The position numbers and the translations under genes are program-made. A stretch of DNA of 64,000 bases from Lunularia cruciata (taxonomy: Eukaryota; Streptophyta; Marchantiopsida; Lunulariales; Lunulariaceae), in contig OX419756.1 in NCBI GenBank assembly GCA_948567375.1, forward strand, positions 39,198,333 to 39,262,332. Direction: 5' to 3'. Below are positions 1 through 9,141 of this stretch, one piece after another (position 1 is the first letter of the stretch; each line of letters opens with the position of its first letter). The notes under the pieces were generated by a model, which worked only from the letters and a program-made list of their open reading frames with translations, ran no database searches and was not told the DNA's origin.

Positions 1-2788
1 CTTAGGTTTCTCTTACCATATGTGTCCAAATAAGGAATGGTTTCATGAGTACAAACCATTCATTGGAGGGTCAATAATGATGGGGAACAACATGGCTTGT
101 AGAGCTATTGGCATTGGTACAATACGCATTAAGCTGTTTGATGGTATTGCGAGGACTCTTGCTAATGTGAGGCATGTTCTTGAGTTAAGGAAAAATTTGA
201 TATCATCAGGCAATTTGGACTCAAATGGTTGGAGGTGGAGAGCAGAAAATAAAACAGACAAGGTATCAAAAGGAGCATTGGTTGTAATGAAGAGCAAGAA
301 GATAGTAAATCTTTATGAGCTTGTTGGAGAGACCATTACTGGAAGAGCGGAAAGTACTATTCCTGAAAATGAAGATCCCAAAGATCTTACTTAGTTATGG
401 CATCTACGTTTGGGTCATATGAGTGAAAGGGGTTCCAAGTGAATTGTCCAAGCAACAACTTTTGAAGGGCCTTAAAAGTTGTAAGTTAAAATTCTATGAG
501 CATTATGTTATAAAAAAGCAGCGGTGGGTAAGCTTTCCCAGAAGAGGTCATTGCACAAAGGGAATTTTAGACTGTGTGCATTCTGATGTTCAGGGCACTG
601 CACATGTAGCTTAAAAATCTGGAGCACTATATTTTGTATCTTTGGTTGATGATTACTTTAGAAGAGTATGTATCTACACCATGAAGCAAAAATTAGAAGT
701 CTTCTTTATCTTTAAACAATGGAAGGTGATGATGGAGAAATAAACTGGAAGGAAAGTGAAGTGTTTGAGATCTGATAATGGTGGAGAATACAAATCTAGA
801 GAGTTTGAGATATTGTAAGAGTGAAAGGATAATTCATCACTTTACCATACCAAGTACTTCTCAACAAAATGGTGTGATAGAGCCGATTAATCATACACTC
901 TTGGAGAACGAAAGAAGTGTGTTAAGCAACACCGGATTGGAGAAGAGTTTTTGGGCATAAGCTATAAATATAGCTTGTCATTTGGTAAAAATTTCTCCCT
1001 CTACTAATATTGAGTGTAAGACACCTATGGAAAATAGAAAGTTCAACATGTTGATTACTCTTCACTTAGAGTGTTTGGATGCATAGCCTACGTTCATATT
1101 CAACAAGAACAAAGGACAAAAGTAGATCCCAAATCTAGAAAATGTATATTCTTGGGATATGAGAAGGATACAAAGGGATATAGATTATAGGATCTAGAAA
1201 GTTTTTGTCTTTTTGTGAGTAGGATGTAGTTTTTGATGAGACTAGTATGATGAAGACTACTATAAGAAAAGAAAAGAAAAAACAAATTCAATCAAATTTT
1301 GTTAAGATAGATATTGATCTTGGAAATGAAGACATCTCACCTCTTGTAGATCTACAAAGTGAACTAATAAAAGAGCAAAGTCCAAAAGTGATTCATGAAC
1401 ATAGGTATCCAAATAGGGATAGAAGGCCTCCAAAGAGATTTGATGATTTGTTTGTCGCTTATGCTCTTCTTACGGATAATGGTGAGACTTCTTCATATGA
1501 AGAAGCAATGTAAGATCAAGAGTGTCAAAAGTGGCATTGTGCAATAGAAGAAGAGATGAAGTCTTTGGCCAAAAACCAAACTTGGAGACTTGAAAAATTG
1601 CCTATGGGAAAGAAGGCATTGGTTGCAAATGGATATTTTGGAGGAAAGAAGGACTTCCAAAATCAGGTGGAGATTGATACAAAGCAAGGCTTGTAGCAAA
1701 GGGTTATAGTCAAAAAGAAAGTACTGACTTCAATGAGATTTTTTCACCAGTGGTAAAAATCACTTCAATTTGTGCACCATTGGCAATAGCTACATTGCAT
1801 AACTTGAAGTTGGAGCAACCTGATATTACAACTACTTTTTTACATGGAGAATTGGAGGAGGAGATATACATGCATCAATCTGAAGGTTTTGTGGTACCAA
1901 GGAATAAGAACCTAGTTCCAGATTACAAAAGTCTTACATGTTGCAAAAGGCAGGTTACAGAAGTCTTTATAGGGACTAAAGCAAAGTCCAAGACTTGAAA
2001 TTTGATGCTTTCATGTTGAAGCATGGATATAACAGAAGTGAATCAGATTTTTGTGTGTACCTCAAGAAGCTACATGGACCTAGAATATTTGATTTAATCA
2101 TCTTGGTACTATATGTGGATGATATGTTGATTGTTACGGAGGATATGATTGAGGTGGAGAAATTGAAAGCACAACTTGGTAAGGAGTTTGATATGAAGGA
2201 CTTGGGTTCTTCAAAGAGGTGCTTGGGATTGAAATCAACCAGGACAAGAGCAAGGGAAGTTATGGATATCTCAAAGGAGATATTTGCAAAAATAACTTGT
2301 TCATTTTGGCTTGGAGAATGCAAAACCATTGAGCACTTCAATAACAAGTCATTTCAAGATATCATTGGAGCAATGTCTATCAAATGAGGAGGAGAAAATA
2401 AAGTAATGTCAAATATTCCTTATGCTAGTGTTTTTGGGAGTTTATGCATGGTATGGTCTGCACTAGACCAGATATCTCATATGTGGTGAGTAGATATATG
2501 GAAAATCTAGGGAAACAACATTGGGAAGTTGTGAAGTGGATACTTCATTACTTGAAAGGGACCATAAATATTGGCATTGTCTTTGATGCAAAGAAGGACC
2601 AAGAAGGAGGAATTTTAGGGTATGTAGATTTTGATTTTTTTAGAGACTTGGATAAGAGAATGTCTACAACAAGATTTTTTTTTACACTTGTTGGTGGTGT
2701 AGTAAGTTGGAAGTCTACTCTCCGATCTATTGTAGCTCTTTCTACTATAGAGGCAGAATACATGGCAACAATTGAGGCTACCAAAGAG
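1..2788 (+). mobile_element. Ty1/copia retrotransposon, left (5') part, outer host of the nest
   Basis: Degraded copia pol reads left to right in the order typical of copia: pre-integrase, integrase, reverse transcriptase, RNase H. The 5' LTR lies outside the window. The RNase H domain stops abruptly at position 2788 and resumes at 31875 in the same orientation and at the matching point of the domain. The rest of the element, with polypurine tract and 3' LTR, is at 31875-32625. The intervening 29 kb is an insertion (G2 and its own nested elements). The related copy at the right edge (minus strand, 63300-64000) is uninterrupted there and gives the alignment. Many stops and frame changes show it is dead. 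Confidence 0.88.
20..2788 (+). pseudogene. copia pol polyprotein, decayed (pre-integrase, integrase, RT, start of RNase H)
   Basis: About 20-394 encodes the end of the protease/linker region. The pre-integrase motif LWHLRLGHMSERG is at 393-433. Integrase core motifs (LRSDNGGEY, then an FTIPSTSQQNGV segment) lie at about 765-960. RT fragments cover about 1550-2390, with the metal-binding motif YVDDMLIV near 2115 intact. RNase H begins after 2444 and shows the SWKSTLR..VALSTIEAEYMA signature at about 2705-2765. At least six frames must be joined and several TAG/TGA stops interrupt it, so no functional polyprotein can be made. The domain order (integrase before RT) is what separates copia from the gypsy elements in the same window. 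Confidence 0.88.
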
Positions 2789-2882
2789 TATCATATGTAT
2801 ATACATTGGTACACAACATACATCGTTGTCAACATCATACACTATAGAAGCACAACTCACACATAGACTCTAAAGTGCTACA
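2789..2882 (-). repeat. G2 LTR fragment (first ~94 bp of the LTR)
   Basis: Read on the minus strand it starts TGTAGCACTTTAGAG and matches the start of the full LTR at 3441 (TGTGGCACTTTAGAG). It ends at the copia junction with ..CATATGATA. It directly abuts the end of the full LTR (..AATCTGATTA), giving a head-to-tail LTR-LTR junction at about 2882/2883. Confidence 0.75.
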
Positions 2883-3441
2883 ATAATCAGATTGTTTATA
2901 ACTCTTGAATCAACTCAACTCAGATCAGTACTTGATATGTCATTCTATAAATTGCCAACAACTGGGCACTGATTACAGTCAAGCCACACCCACTCTAGCT
3001 AAGAGAATCCAAGTGATGCTCGCCGGCCTCTGTCCACCATAGCCAAGAACTTGAAGGCTCAACATCAAAGAAGTGAGCTCTTTGGAGCAACGCTTCAAAA
3101 GTATACCCCTAGACTCAAGCTAGGTCTGAAATCCTAACGGTCCCGCTAATGGCACACTCAACGGTGTGAACATTGCAAAGTGATGGTAGGCCCCATAGCA
3201 GAGTCAGTACCCCAAACACAAAATCTAATCATCAGAAAGTAGTCTATGGGAAACTGCTAAAATACCTTTAACCACTATCACTACAACTCCAATGTCCAAG
3301 CAATCTAGATGCGACATTATAAATTGCATGATAGTTGTCGTGCATATATACATTGCTACACAACATACATCATTGTCAACATCATACACTATAGAAGCAC
3401 AACTCATACATATATTATACATAGACTCTAAAGTGCCACAA
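2883..3441 (-). repeat. G2 complete LTR (~559 bp)
   Basis: On the minus strand this runs from TGTGGCAC (3441) to ..CAATCTGATTA. It is preceded by a run of seven G in GGGGGGGCGA, a good polypurine tract for a 3' LTR. The inner 450 bp match 31423-31874 with many point differences. The other copy ends ..CTGATTACA, so the intact LTR would have had the canonical TG..CA ends. Confidence 0.75.
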
Positions 3442-3458
3442 TCGCCCCCCCTAGCTAG
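3442..3458 (-). other. G2 polypurine tract
   Basis: On the minus strand the sequence reads CTAGGGGGGGCGAT immediately before the LTR start TGTGGCAC. A purine run at this place primes plus-strand DNA synthesis in LTR retroelements. It fixes the orientation of G2 as minus and its 3' LTR as the left one. Confidence 0.6.
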
Positions 3459-3511
3459 TGGTTAGGTCCCTCTAACTCCAAATAGCCATCTAATCCAAGT
3501 ATATGGTATAC

Positions 3512-3516
3512 CCTAT
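3512..3516. other. target site duplication CCTAT, left side of E1
   Basis: CCTAT directly precedes the TGTAAC start of the E1 5' LTR and recurs exactly at 9137-9141 after the 3' LTR. The perfect 5-bp match defines the insertion. Confidence 0.92.
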
Positions 3517-3923
3517 TGTAACAATATGGAGTTTAGCGACGTAGTTAGTAAGGCTAACAAAGTAGAGAATAAACCAAATTAGCCTAGAATATTCCAAAAG
3601 CATCTAGGAAGCTTCTCGACTAGTTAACTTGCACTCCAAGCAGGTAGCTTTTAGAAGGAAGCTCTTAGAAGCTTCTAACTAGCTTAGCTTGGATGCCAAG
3701 TAGGCGGCTTCTAGAAGGAAGCTTCTTGAGAAGCTTCCTAGTTAACTTGGCTTGCACTCTAAGAAAGTGTCTCAAGGAAGCTTCTTGAGAAGCTTCTCAA
3801 AGGCCTTGTATGCTACCTATAAATACTGAAGCTCATGCTAGGCATTTGGAGTTTTCTCTCATTCAAGTGTCCCAATGTGAGTTTCCATTCTCCTATTTCT
3901 CTCCTTGGTCTTGGTCTTTTACA
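3517..3923 (+). repeat. E1 5' LTR
   Basis: It starts TGTAACAATATGG and ends ..CTTTTACA. It has a U3 rich in GAAnnTTC units followed by TATAAATA at 3818-3825. It is slightly shorter than the 3' LTR because of small indels. Confidence 0.93.
3600..3825 (+). promoter_or_regulatory. heat-shock-element-like cluster and TATA box in the E1 5' LTR
   Basis: Repeated GAAGCTTC and TTCTAGAA blocks occupy about 3600-3805, including two GAAGCTTCTTGAGAAGCTTC blocks. CTATAAATAC (TATA at 3818-3825) follows about 15 bp later. Heat-shock factors bind alternating GAA/TTC units spaced by two bases, so this arrangement is what a heat-responsive LTR would look like. The better-preserved version is in the 3' LTR. 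The function is inferred, not shown. Confidence 0.55.
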
Positions 3924-3924
3924 T

Positions 3925-3935
3925 TGGTATCAGAG
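3925..3935 (+). other. E1 primer binding site
   Basis: TGGTATCAGAG lies one base after the 5' LTR and is complementary to the 3' end of plant initiator tRNA-Met, the usual primer of chromoviruses. Confidence 0.92.
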
Positions 3936-4314
3936 TAGGAATAGGATGAATGGAATTTATGGACCACCAAATCCATTCCGCCAAACCATTGGGATTTTCA
4001 TGTCCAGATATTACCCAAGCATCATTTCACACAATTCATCACCTCGTGCTTTGGGTAGGATTTTCTACATATGATCACTGTGTCTGAGGAACCCTTGATA
4101 CTTCTAGTTGTAACTTATGGAGAACGGTGGACGTGTTGCATCTATGTATTAATCAATTAGATAAAGTGGGAGTAGTGGGATAGACTAGTAGCTATGGCGG
4201 CAATACCAAACGTCATCCTTGCAATGCAGTAACAAATCGAGCACCTGACTTGATTGCTGGATGAACAAGATCAGCAACAATGAGAACATATAGAGAGAGT
4301 GCCAATTTGAGATG

Positions 4315-5060
4315 GAGAAGATTGCATTCGATTTTCCAAAACCTAAGGTGTTTGAAGGCAAGAATCTTCCGAGCATAGTGGAGAATTTGTGTTTGACTGC
4401 AAATGTTATTTTGAAGCCACCAATCTTCAAGATGAACGGAAACAAATTCTCTTGGCCTCTAGCCAATTAGATAGTGTGACAAAACTTTGGTGGCGATTTT
4501 GAGTGGAGCAAGCTGAATGACAGATTGTTGCACCAATTTTGACATGGGTAGAGTTCAAGGATGCAATATTGGATCACTTTCAAACTATAAATGCCACCCA
4601 CGCCGCATGAGATAAATTGGCAGAGTTGAAGCAAGTTGGCTCAATAAGGAGCTACATCACACAATTTCAGAACATTATCATGCAAATTCCAGATATACAA
4701 GAAGTTGAAGTTCTGGATTGATTTGTGCGGGGATTGAAGTCACAAACCAAATTGGAGATGACCATGCGGGAACCACAAAACGTAGAAGAAGCCATGCAAT
4801 TGGCTGAGTGCTTTGATTCCTTGGTTGCAACAACTTGGTCTTGCCCTTGACCTACATAAGGCTTACAAGTACACTATGCACGGGTAAAAGAACCAGCACC
4901 AATGGAGATTGATGCTATCCAACGGAGACCACTTGGTACAGCGGATAGAGAAAGATTGCAACAAAATGGAGGTTGTTTTTATTGTCACCAAGTGAGACAT
5001 CGCATTGTTGAATGCCCACTTAGGAATGGGCAACCTCGACAAGTTGCCTAGATGGAGATT
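4315..5060 (+). pseudogene. E1 gag, decayed
   Basis: Reading with interruptions, a gag capsid-like segment runs from about 4315: a KVFEGKNLP motif, W-x-EFKDAILDHF at about 4545-4580, and LKQVGSIRSYITQFQNII at about 4630-4685. A zinc knuckle CFYCHQVRHRIVEC (CX2CX4HX4C) follows at about 4972-5015. Several TAG/TGA stops occur inside. Gag forms the particle that packages the RNA, and the knuckle binds RNA. The gene is dead but its domain order is readable. Confidence 0.8.
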
Positions 5061-5204
5061 GTGGAACAAAATGATTAGGGAAATGAGGAATTCTAGTAGG
5101 AGATTTCAAGCTGCCTATTGGGAGCTTGATTAGTTCCAATGGGATTGAAGGCTTGACTTATGCAAGTTTGCTTCACTTGTAAGGTACAATATCTAAACGG
5201 GGTT

Positions 5205-5482
5205 GTAGGATTTTGGCTAATTCTGGAAGTTCAGAGAATTGCTTCTTTATGCAAGTAGCAAAGGAATTGGGTATTGCTATCAAGCTAGTGTTTGGAAGTA
5301 GTTTGATGATGGCGGATGGTAGAAAGGGTTCTGCATTCCGCACCTCACATCCTGTTACCTTCAAGATTGGGAAGGAGTATTTGGAGTGTATGAGGTTTGT
5401 AGTTGCACCTCTATACTATGATATCATTCTAGGTCTACCTTGGCTTGAATGTCATAAGGTTCAATTTGATTGGACCCAATGA
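5205..5482 (+). pseudogene. E1 aspartic protease domain, active site altered
   Basis: The open stretch carries a retropepsin-like fold signature: an N-terminal LANSGSSENCF in place of the usual hydrophobic-D-S/T-G-A/S loop, then a C-terminal IILGLPWLECHKV segment (the flap/ILG-x-PWL motif of gypsy proteases). The catalytic aspartate position reads Asn, a change expected from one G-to-A transition. It would cut the polyprotein, but this copy is unlikely to work. Confidence 0.72.
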
Positions 5483-5677
5483 TAAATTCAAGTACAACAC
5501 CAAGGTAGGAATTTCTGATTAGGTTGTCTGGTACCTTTGAGTAAGAATAGTCAATCCGAAGATGGGAAGTTTGTTGAGATGGTAGCCATAGAGTGAATCT
5601 GGAAGGGAGATGAGTCCCAAGATGGGCATTTTGCTAAGAAGGCAACCATGGAGCAAGCTTGGTAGAAAGATGAGTCC

Positions 5678-7180
5678 TTGGAAGGGAAGTTTGTTAGTAA
5701 AGTAGCCATAGAGCAAGCTTTGGAGGAAGATAAATCTGTATTTGCGGTGTGGATCAAGCCGATTGCACAAGATCAATCCGAGGAGGACCAAGAGCCTCAT
5801 CAAGCAATGGTTGATTGGATAGTTCAAGAGTTTGCGGACGTGTTTCCAAATGATTTGCCAAAGGGATTACCCTCCAATTGAGGTATGCCCTTCAAGATCG
5901 AGTTATTGCCAAGGAGTACTCTAGTGAGTAGACCGATCTATCGGCTCTCACCAAAGGAGTTGGAGGAGTTGCAAACAACACTTACAAAGTTGTTGGAGAA
6001 GGATTTCATACGACATAGTACCTCTCCTTGGGGAGCATTGGTACTATTTGTTCCAAAGAAGGATGGAGGACTTCATTTCTGTATTGATTACCGTGGGCTC
6101 AATAAGCAAACCATGAAGAATGCATATCCTTTGCCTCGGATCAATGACCTACTTGATCAACTAAGTGGATCACACTACTTTTCCAAGCTAGATCTTCGTA
6201 GCGGCTATTGGCAAATTCCTATTGATAGAGAGGATGTGCAAAAGACTACCTTTTGCACAAGGTATGGGCATTTTGAGTGGAGAGTTCTACCTTTTGGACT
6301 CACTAATGCTCTAGTAGTCTTCATGGATCAGATGCGTTGGGTGTTGGAGGGACTATTGGATTGGTTTGTAGTGGTGTTCTTGGATGATATCTTAATCTAT
6401 AGTAAGATAGAGGTAGAACACGTGAATCATATGTGAGAAGTCTTAAGACAACTACGACAATGGAAATTTTATTGCAAGAAGTTGAAGTGTGCCTTTTGGC
6501 AGAAGGAGGTTACCTTCTTGGTTCATAAGATCTCATCAAAGGGGATCAAGATGGAAGAAGAGAAGATCAAGACCATTACTGATTGGCCTACCCCGAAGGA
6601 TGCTATAGAAGTATGTGCATTCAATGGATTGGCCAGTTTTTACAATGGTTTATCCACTATTATGCTCATGTGGCTGCACCATTGACTGACCTCTTGGGAA
6701 AGAACTCGAGTTTCCAGTGGACCACCAAGCATGAAGAAGCATTCCAAAATTTAAAGCATATGGTGTCTTCAAGACCCATTCTTCAACCATATGATCCTCA
6801 ACTACCTTGTGTGGTTGATTTTGATGCTTCTAACTTTGCAATTGGAGTTGTGTTGCAACAAGAATTACCAAATGGACTTTATCCTATTGGCTTTGTGTCT
6901 TGCCGACTAAATATAGCTGAAAAAAATTACTCTGCTTGAGATTGGGAACAACTTGCAATGGTATATGCCACCAAGGTATGGAGGCATAACTTCTTGGGGA
7001 AGCAAGTGGTCATGCAAACTAATCACAAGCCATTGTTGTAGACCTTACACTTAGAACACATGAAGAGTCAACATCATTGATGGGAAGAGCAACTCCAATT
7101 GTTTGACATCAAACTTGAGTACAAACCAGGTCGGTTCCACGTCATCCTTGATGCTCTATCACGACAACTTGATTTGAAGT
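5678..7180 (+). pseudogene. E1 reverse transcriptase and RNase H
   Basis: The RT palm is open from 5885 to 6436 with all the main motifs: [55 protein letters not shown] and the metal site [10 protein letters not shown] at about 6378-6407. A stop (TGA) follows at 6434. The thumb/connection resumes at 6482-6685, and RNase H (VVDFDASNFAIGVVLQQ at about 6810-6860, then NYSA) at 6583-7170 with more stops. The RT catalytic Asp pair is intact, so decay here is by nonsense and frameshift rather than loss of the active site. Confidence 0.9.
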
Positions 7181-7275
7181 CTCTTCCTCTCATCACAACG
7201 GCAATTATGGGTGTCAATTGACCCCAAGGTCATAACGAGTTTTGGTTAGCTCTACAACAAGATCCCTTCTTCCAA

Positions 7276-8695
7276 ATGGTTCATGGTCCTCTGACAACAA
7301 GGGACAAGGAGTACAACACCTTCTCCTTCAAGGAAGACCTTCTATTCCATGTGGACCGGATCTATGTTCTAGCCAAAGGTGATCTCCGACTTGTGCGCCT
7401 TCAAGAAGCCCATGATTTACCCATAGGTGGTCACGTGGGGGTGGACAAGACCTTGGGTACACTCTAATGCCAATGGTGGTGGCCCAACATGAGGTGGGAT
7501 GTTTGGGAGTTTGTCCGATCATGTGAGAGTTGTCCATGAAACAAGGCCAATAACCAGTAGCCAAGTGGACTTCTTCAGCCACTTCCCATTCCAACTACTC
7601 ATTGTGAACATGTGAGCTTAGATCTCATCACCTCCTTGCCCAGGACACAACAAGGTCACACAACAAATGTGGTGTTTGTGGATAAGCTTAATAAGCAAAT
7701 CCATTTAGCACCAATGGTTGATACTGTAGATGCTCCAACCTTGGCACAACTCTACTTCAATAATGTATTCAAACATCATGGGATGCCATGTGTACTCATC
7801 TTCAACCGTGATACTTGCTTCACCGGAAAGTTTTGGCAAGCCCTCTTCCATATACTTGGCACCCAGCTTGCTTTGTCCACAACCTATCATCCTCAAACTG
7901 ATAGATAAACTGAATGTGCAAATCGCACTTTGGAATATATACTTTGTGCCTTTGTCAACATTCACCATACCAATTGGGATGAATGTCTTGCAGTTACGGA
8001 GTTTGCATACAACAATTCTAAACAAGCAAGCACCGGAATCTCTCCTTTCTTTCTCAATTTTGGCCAAGATTTGCTTGTCCCAAATTCTCTTCTTGCTCCT
8101 CCTCTGTCTCAAGTCCCTCATACTTCAACCTTCTTGACTACTATATCCAAATCTCTCCAACAATCCAAATCTCACCTCCTTGTTGCTCAAAATCATCAAA
8201 AACAATATGCGGACCACCATCATCGTGATCTCACCTTTGAAGTCAATGATAAAGTTATGTTATCCTCTAGTAATCTACTCCTCCCACTTGATACCCAAGT
8301 TTTTAAACTTGCCTCTAATTAGATAGGACCTTTTGATGTCACCCAAATTATCTCTCTTGTTGCTTATCGACTTGCCTTGCCTTGTCATATGCACATCTAT
8401 CCTATCTTTCATGTTTCCAAGTTGAAACTCTTTGTTCCTAACCTCTCTTCCTTCTCTTCTTGAGTCCAACCTCGTCCTCCTCCTATCCCTCTCAATGATC
8501 GTGAGGAGTACAAAGTTGATTGTATCCATGCATGTCACCACATCCAACAAGGACGCCGCCAACATATGGAATACAAGGTCCTTTGGAAAGGGTATCCCCT
8601 TCATGATGCCACATAGGAACCTCTTTCTCACCTCTAGAATACACAGACGACCATCCAAGAGTTTGAAGCTTCAATGACAATGAGGACATCACCAA
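7276..8695 (+). pseudogene. E1 integrase with C-terminal chromodomain
   Basis: The zinc-binding N-terminal part is at about 7395-7545 (HVGVDKTL, then CESC). The catalytic core starts at 7612 with SLDLITSLP, then CVLIFNRDTCFTGKFW and a YHPQTDR..TECANR block. A TAG replaces a codon just before the glutamate region at 7906-7908. The C-terminal part runs to about 8320. A chromodomain at about 8496-8612 reads EEYKVDCI .. EYKVLWKGYPLHDAT, followed by TAG exactly where these domains have Trp. Chromodomains steer chromoviruses to methylated histone. Several stops make it inactive. Confidence 0.85.
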
Positions 8696-8698
8696 CTA

Positions 8699-8710
8699 GC
8701 GGTGGGAGAA
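8699..8710 (+). other. E1 polypurine tract
   Basis: GCGGTGGGAGAA lies two bases before the TGTAATAG start of the 3' LTR, the expected place for the plus-strand primer. Confidence 0.8.
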
Positions 8711-8712
8711 TA

Positions 8713-9136
8713 TGTAATAGTATGGAGTTTAGTGACGTAGTTAGTAAGGCTAACAAAGTAGAGAATAAGCCAAATTAGCCTAGAATATTCCAAAAGCATC
8801 TAGAAAGCTTCTTGGGAAGCTTCCCAACTAGTTAACTTGCATTCCAACAAGTAGCTTCTAGAAAGAAGCTTCTAGAAGCTTCTAACTAGCTTAGCTTGCA
8901 TGCCAAGTAGGCGGCTTCTAAAAGGAAGCTTCTTGAGAAGCTTCCTAGTTAACTTGGCTTGCACTCTAAGAAAGTGGCTCAAGGAAGCTTCTTGAGAAGC
9001 TTCTCAAGGGCCTTGTATGCTACTTATAAATACCAAAGCCGAAGCTCATGCTAGGGATTTGGAGTTTTCCCTCATTCAAGTGTCCCAATGTGAGTTTCCA
9101 TTCTCCTATTTCTCTCCTCGGTCTTTGTCTTTTACA
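8713..9136 (+). repeat. E1 3' LTR
   Basis: It starts TGTAATAGTATGG and ends ..CTTTTACA, followed by the CCTAT duplication. It keeps the best copy of the heat-shock-like array and the TATA box at 9025-9032. Confidence 0.93.
8865..8882 (+). promoter_or_regulatory. perfect four-unit heat shock element motif in the E1 3' LTR
   Basis: GAAGCTTCTAGAAGCTTC has four alternating GAA/TTC units, each separated by two bases, the consensus binding site for a heat-shock factor trimer. It lies about 145 bp upstream of TATAAATA at 9025-9032. The matching place in the 5' LTR (about 3681-3700) has a small rearrangement. A regulatory role is inferred from the motif only. Confidence 0.6.
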
Positions 9137-9141
9137 CCTAT
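9137..9141. other. target site duplication CCTAT, right side of E1
   Basis: An exact copy of 3512-3516, immediately after the TTTTACA end of the 3' LTR. Confidence 0.92.

Larger units (their letters stand above)
3517..9136 (+). mobile_element. E1: complete chromovirus (Ty3/gypsy with chromodomain) nested in G2
   Basis: A full-length LTR retrotransposon of about 5.6 kb: 5' LTR 3517-3923, primer binding site matching initiator tRNA-Met at 3925-3935, gag, protease, RT, RNase H, integrase and chromodomain on the plus strand, a polypurine tract just before 8713, and 3' LTR 8713-9136. It is bounded by a perfect CCTAT target duplication. The gypsy order (RT before integrase) and the terminal chromodomain place it in the chromoviruses. 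Both LTRs end TG..CA. Many stops in the coding region show it is no longer autonomous. By eye the LTRs differ at roughly one base in twenty, so it is younger than G2. Confidence 0.95.
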
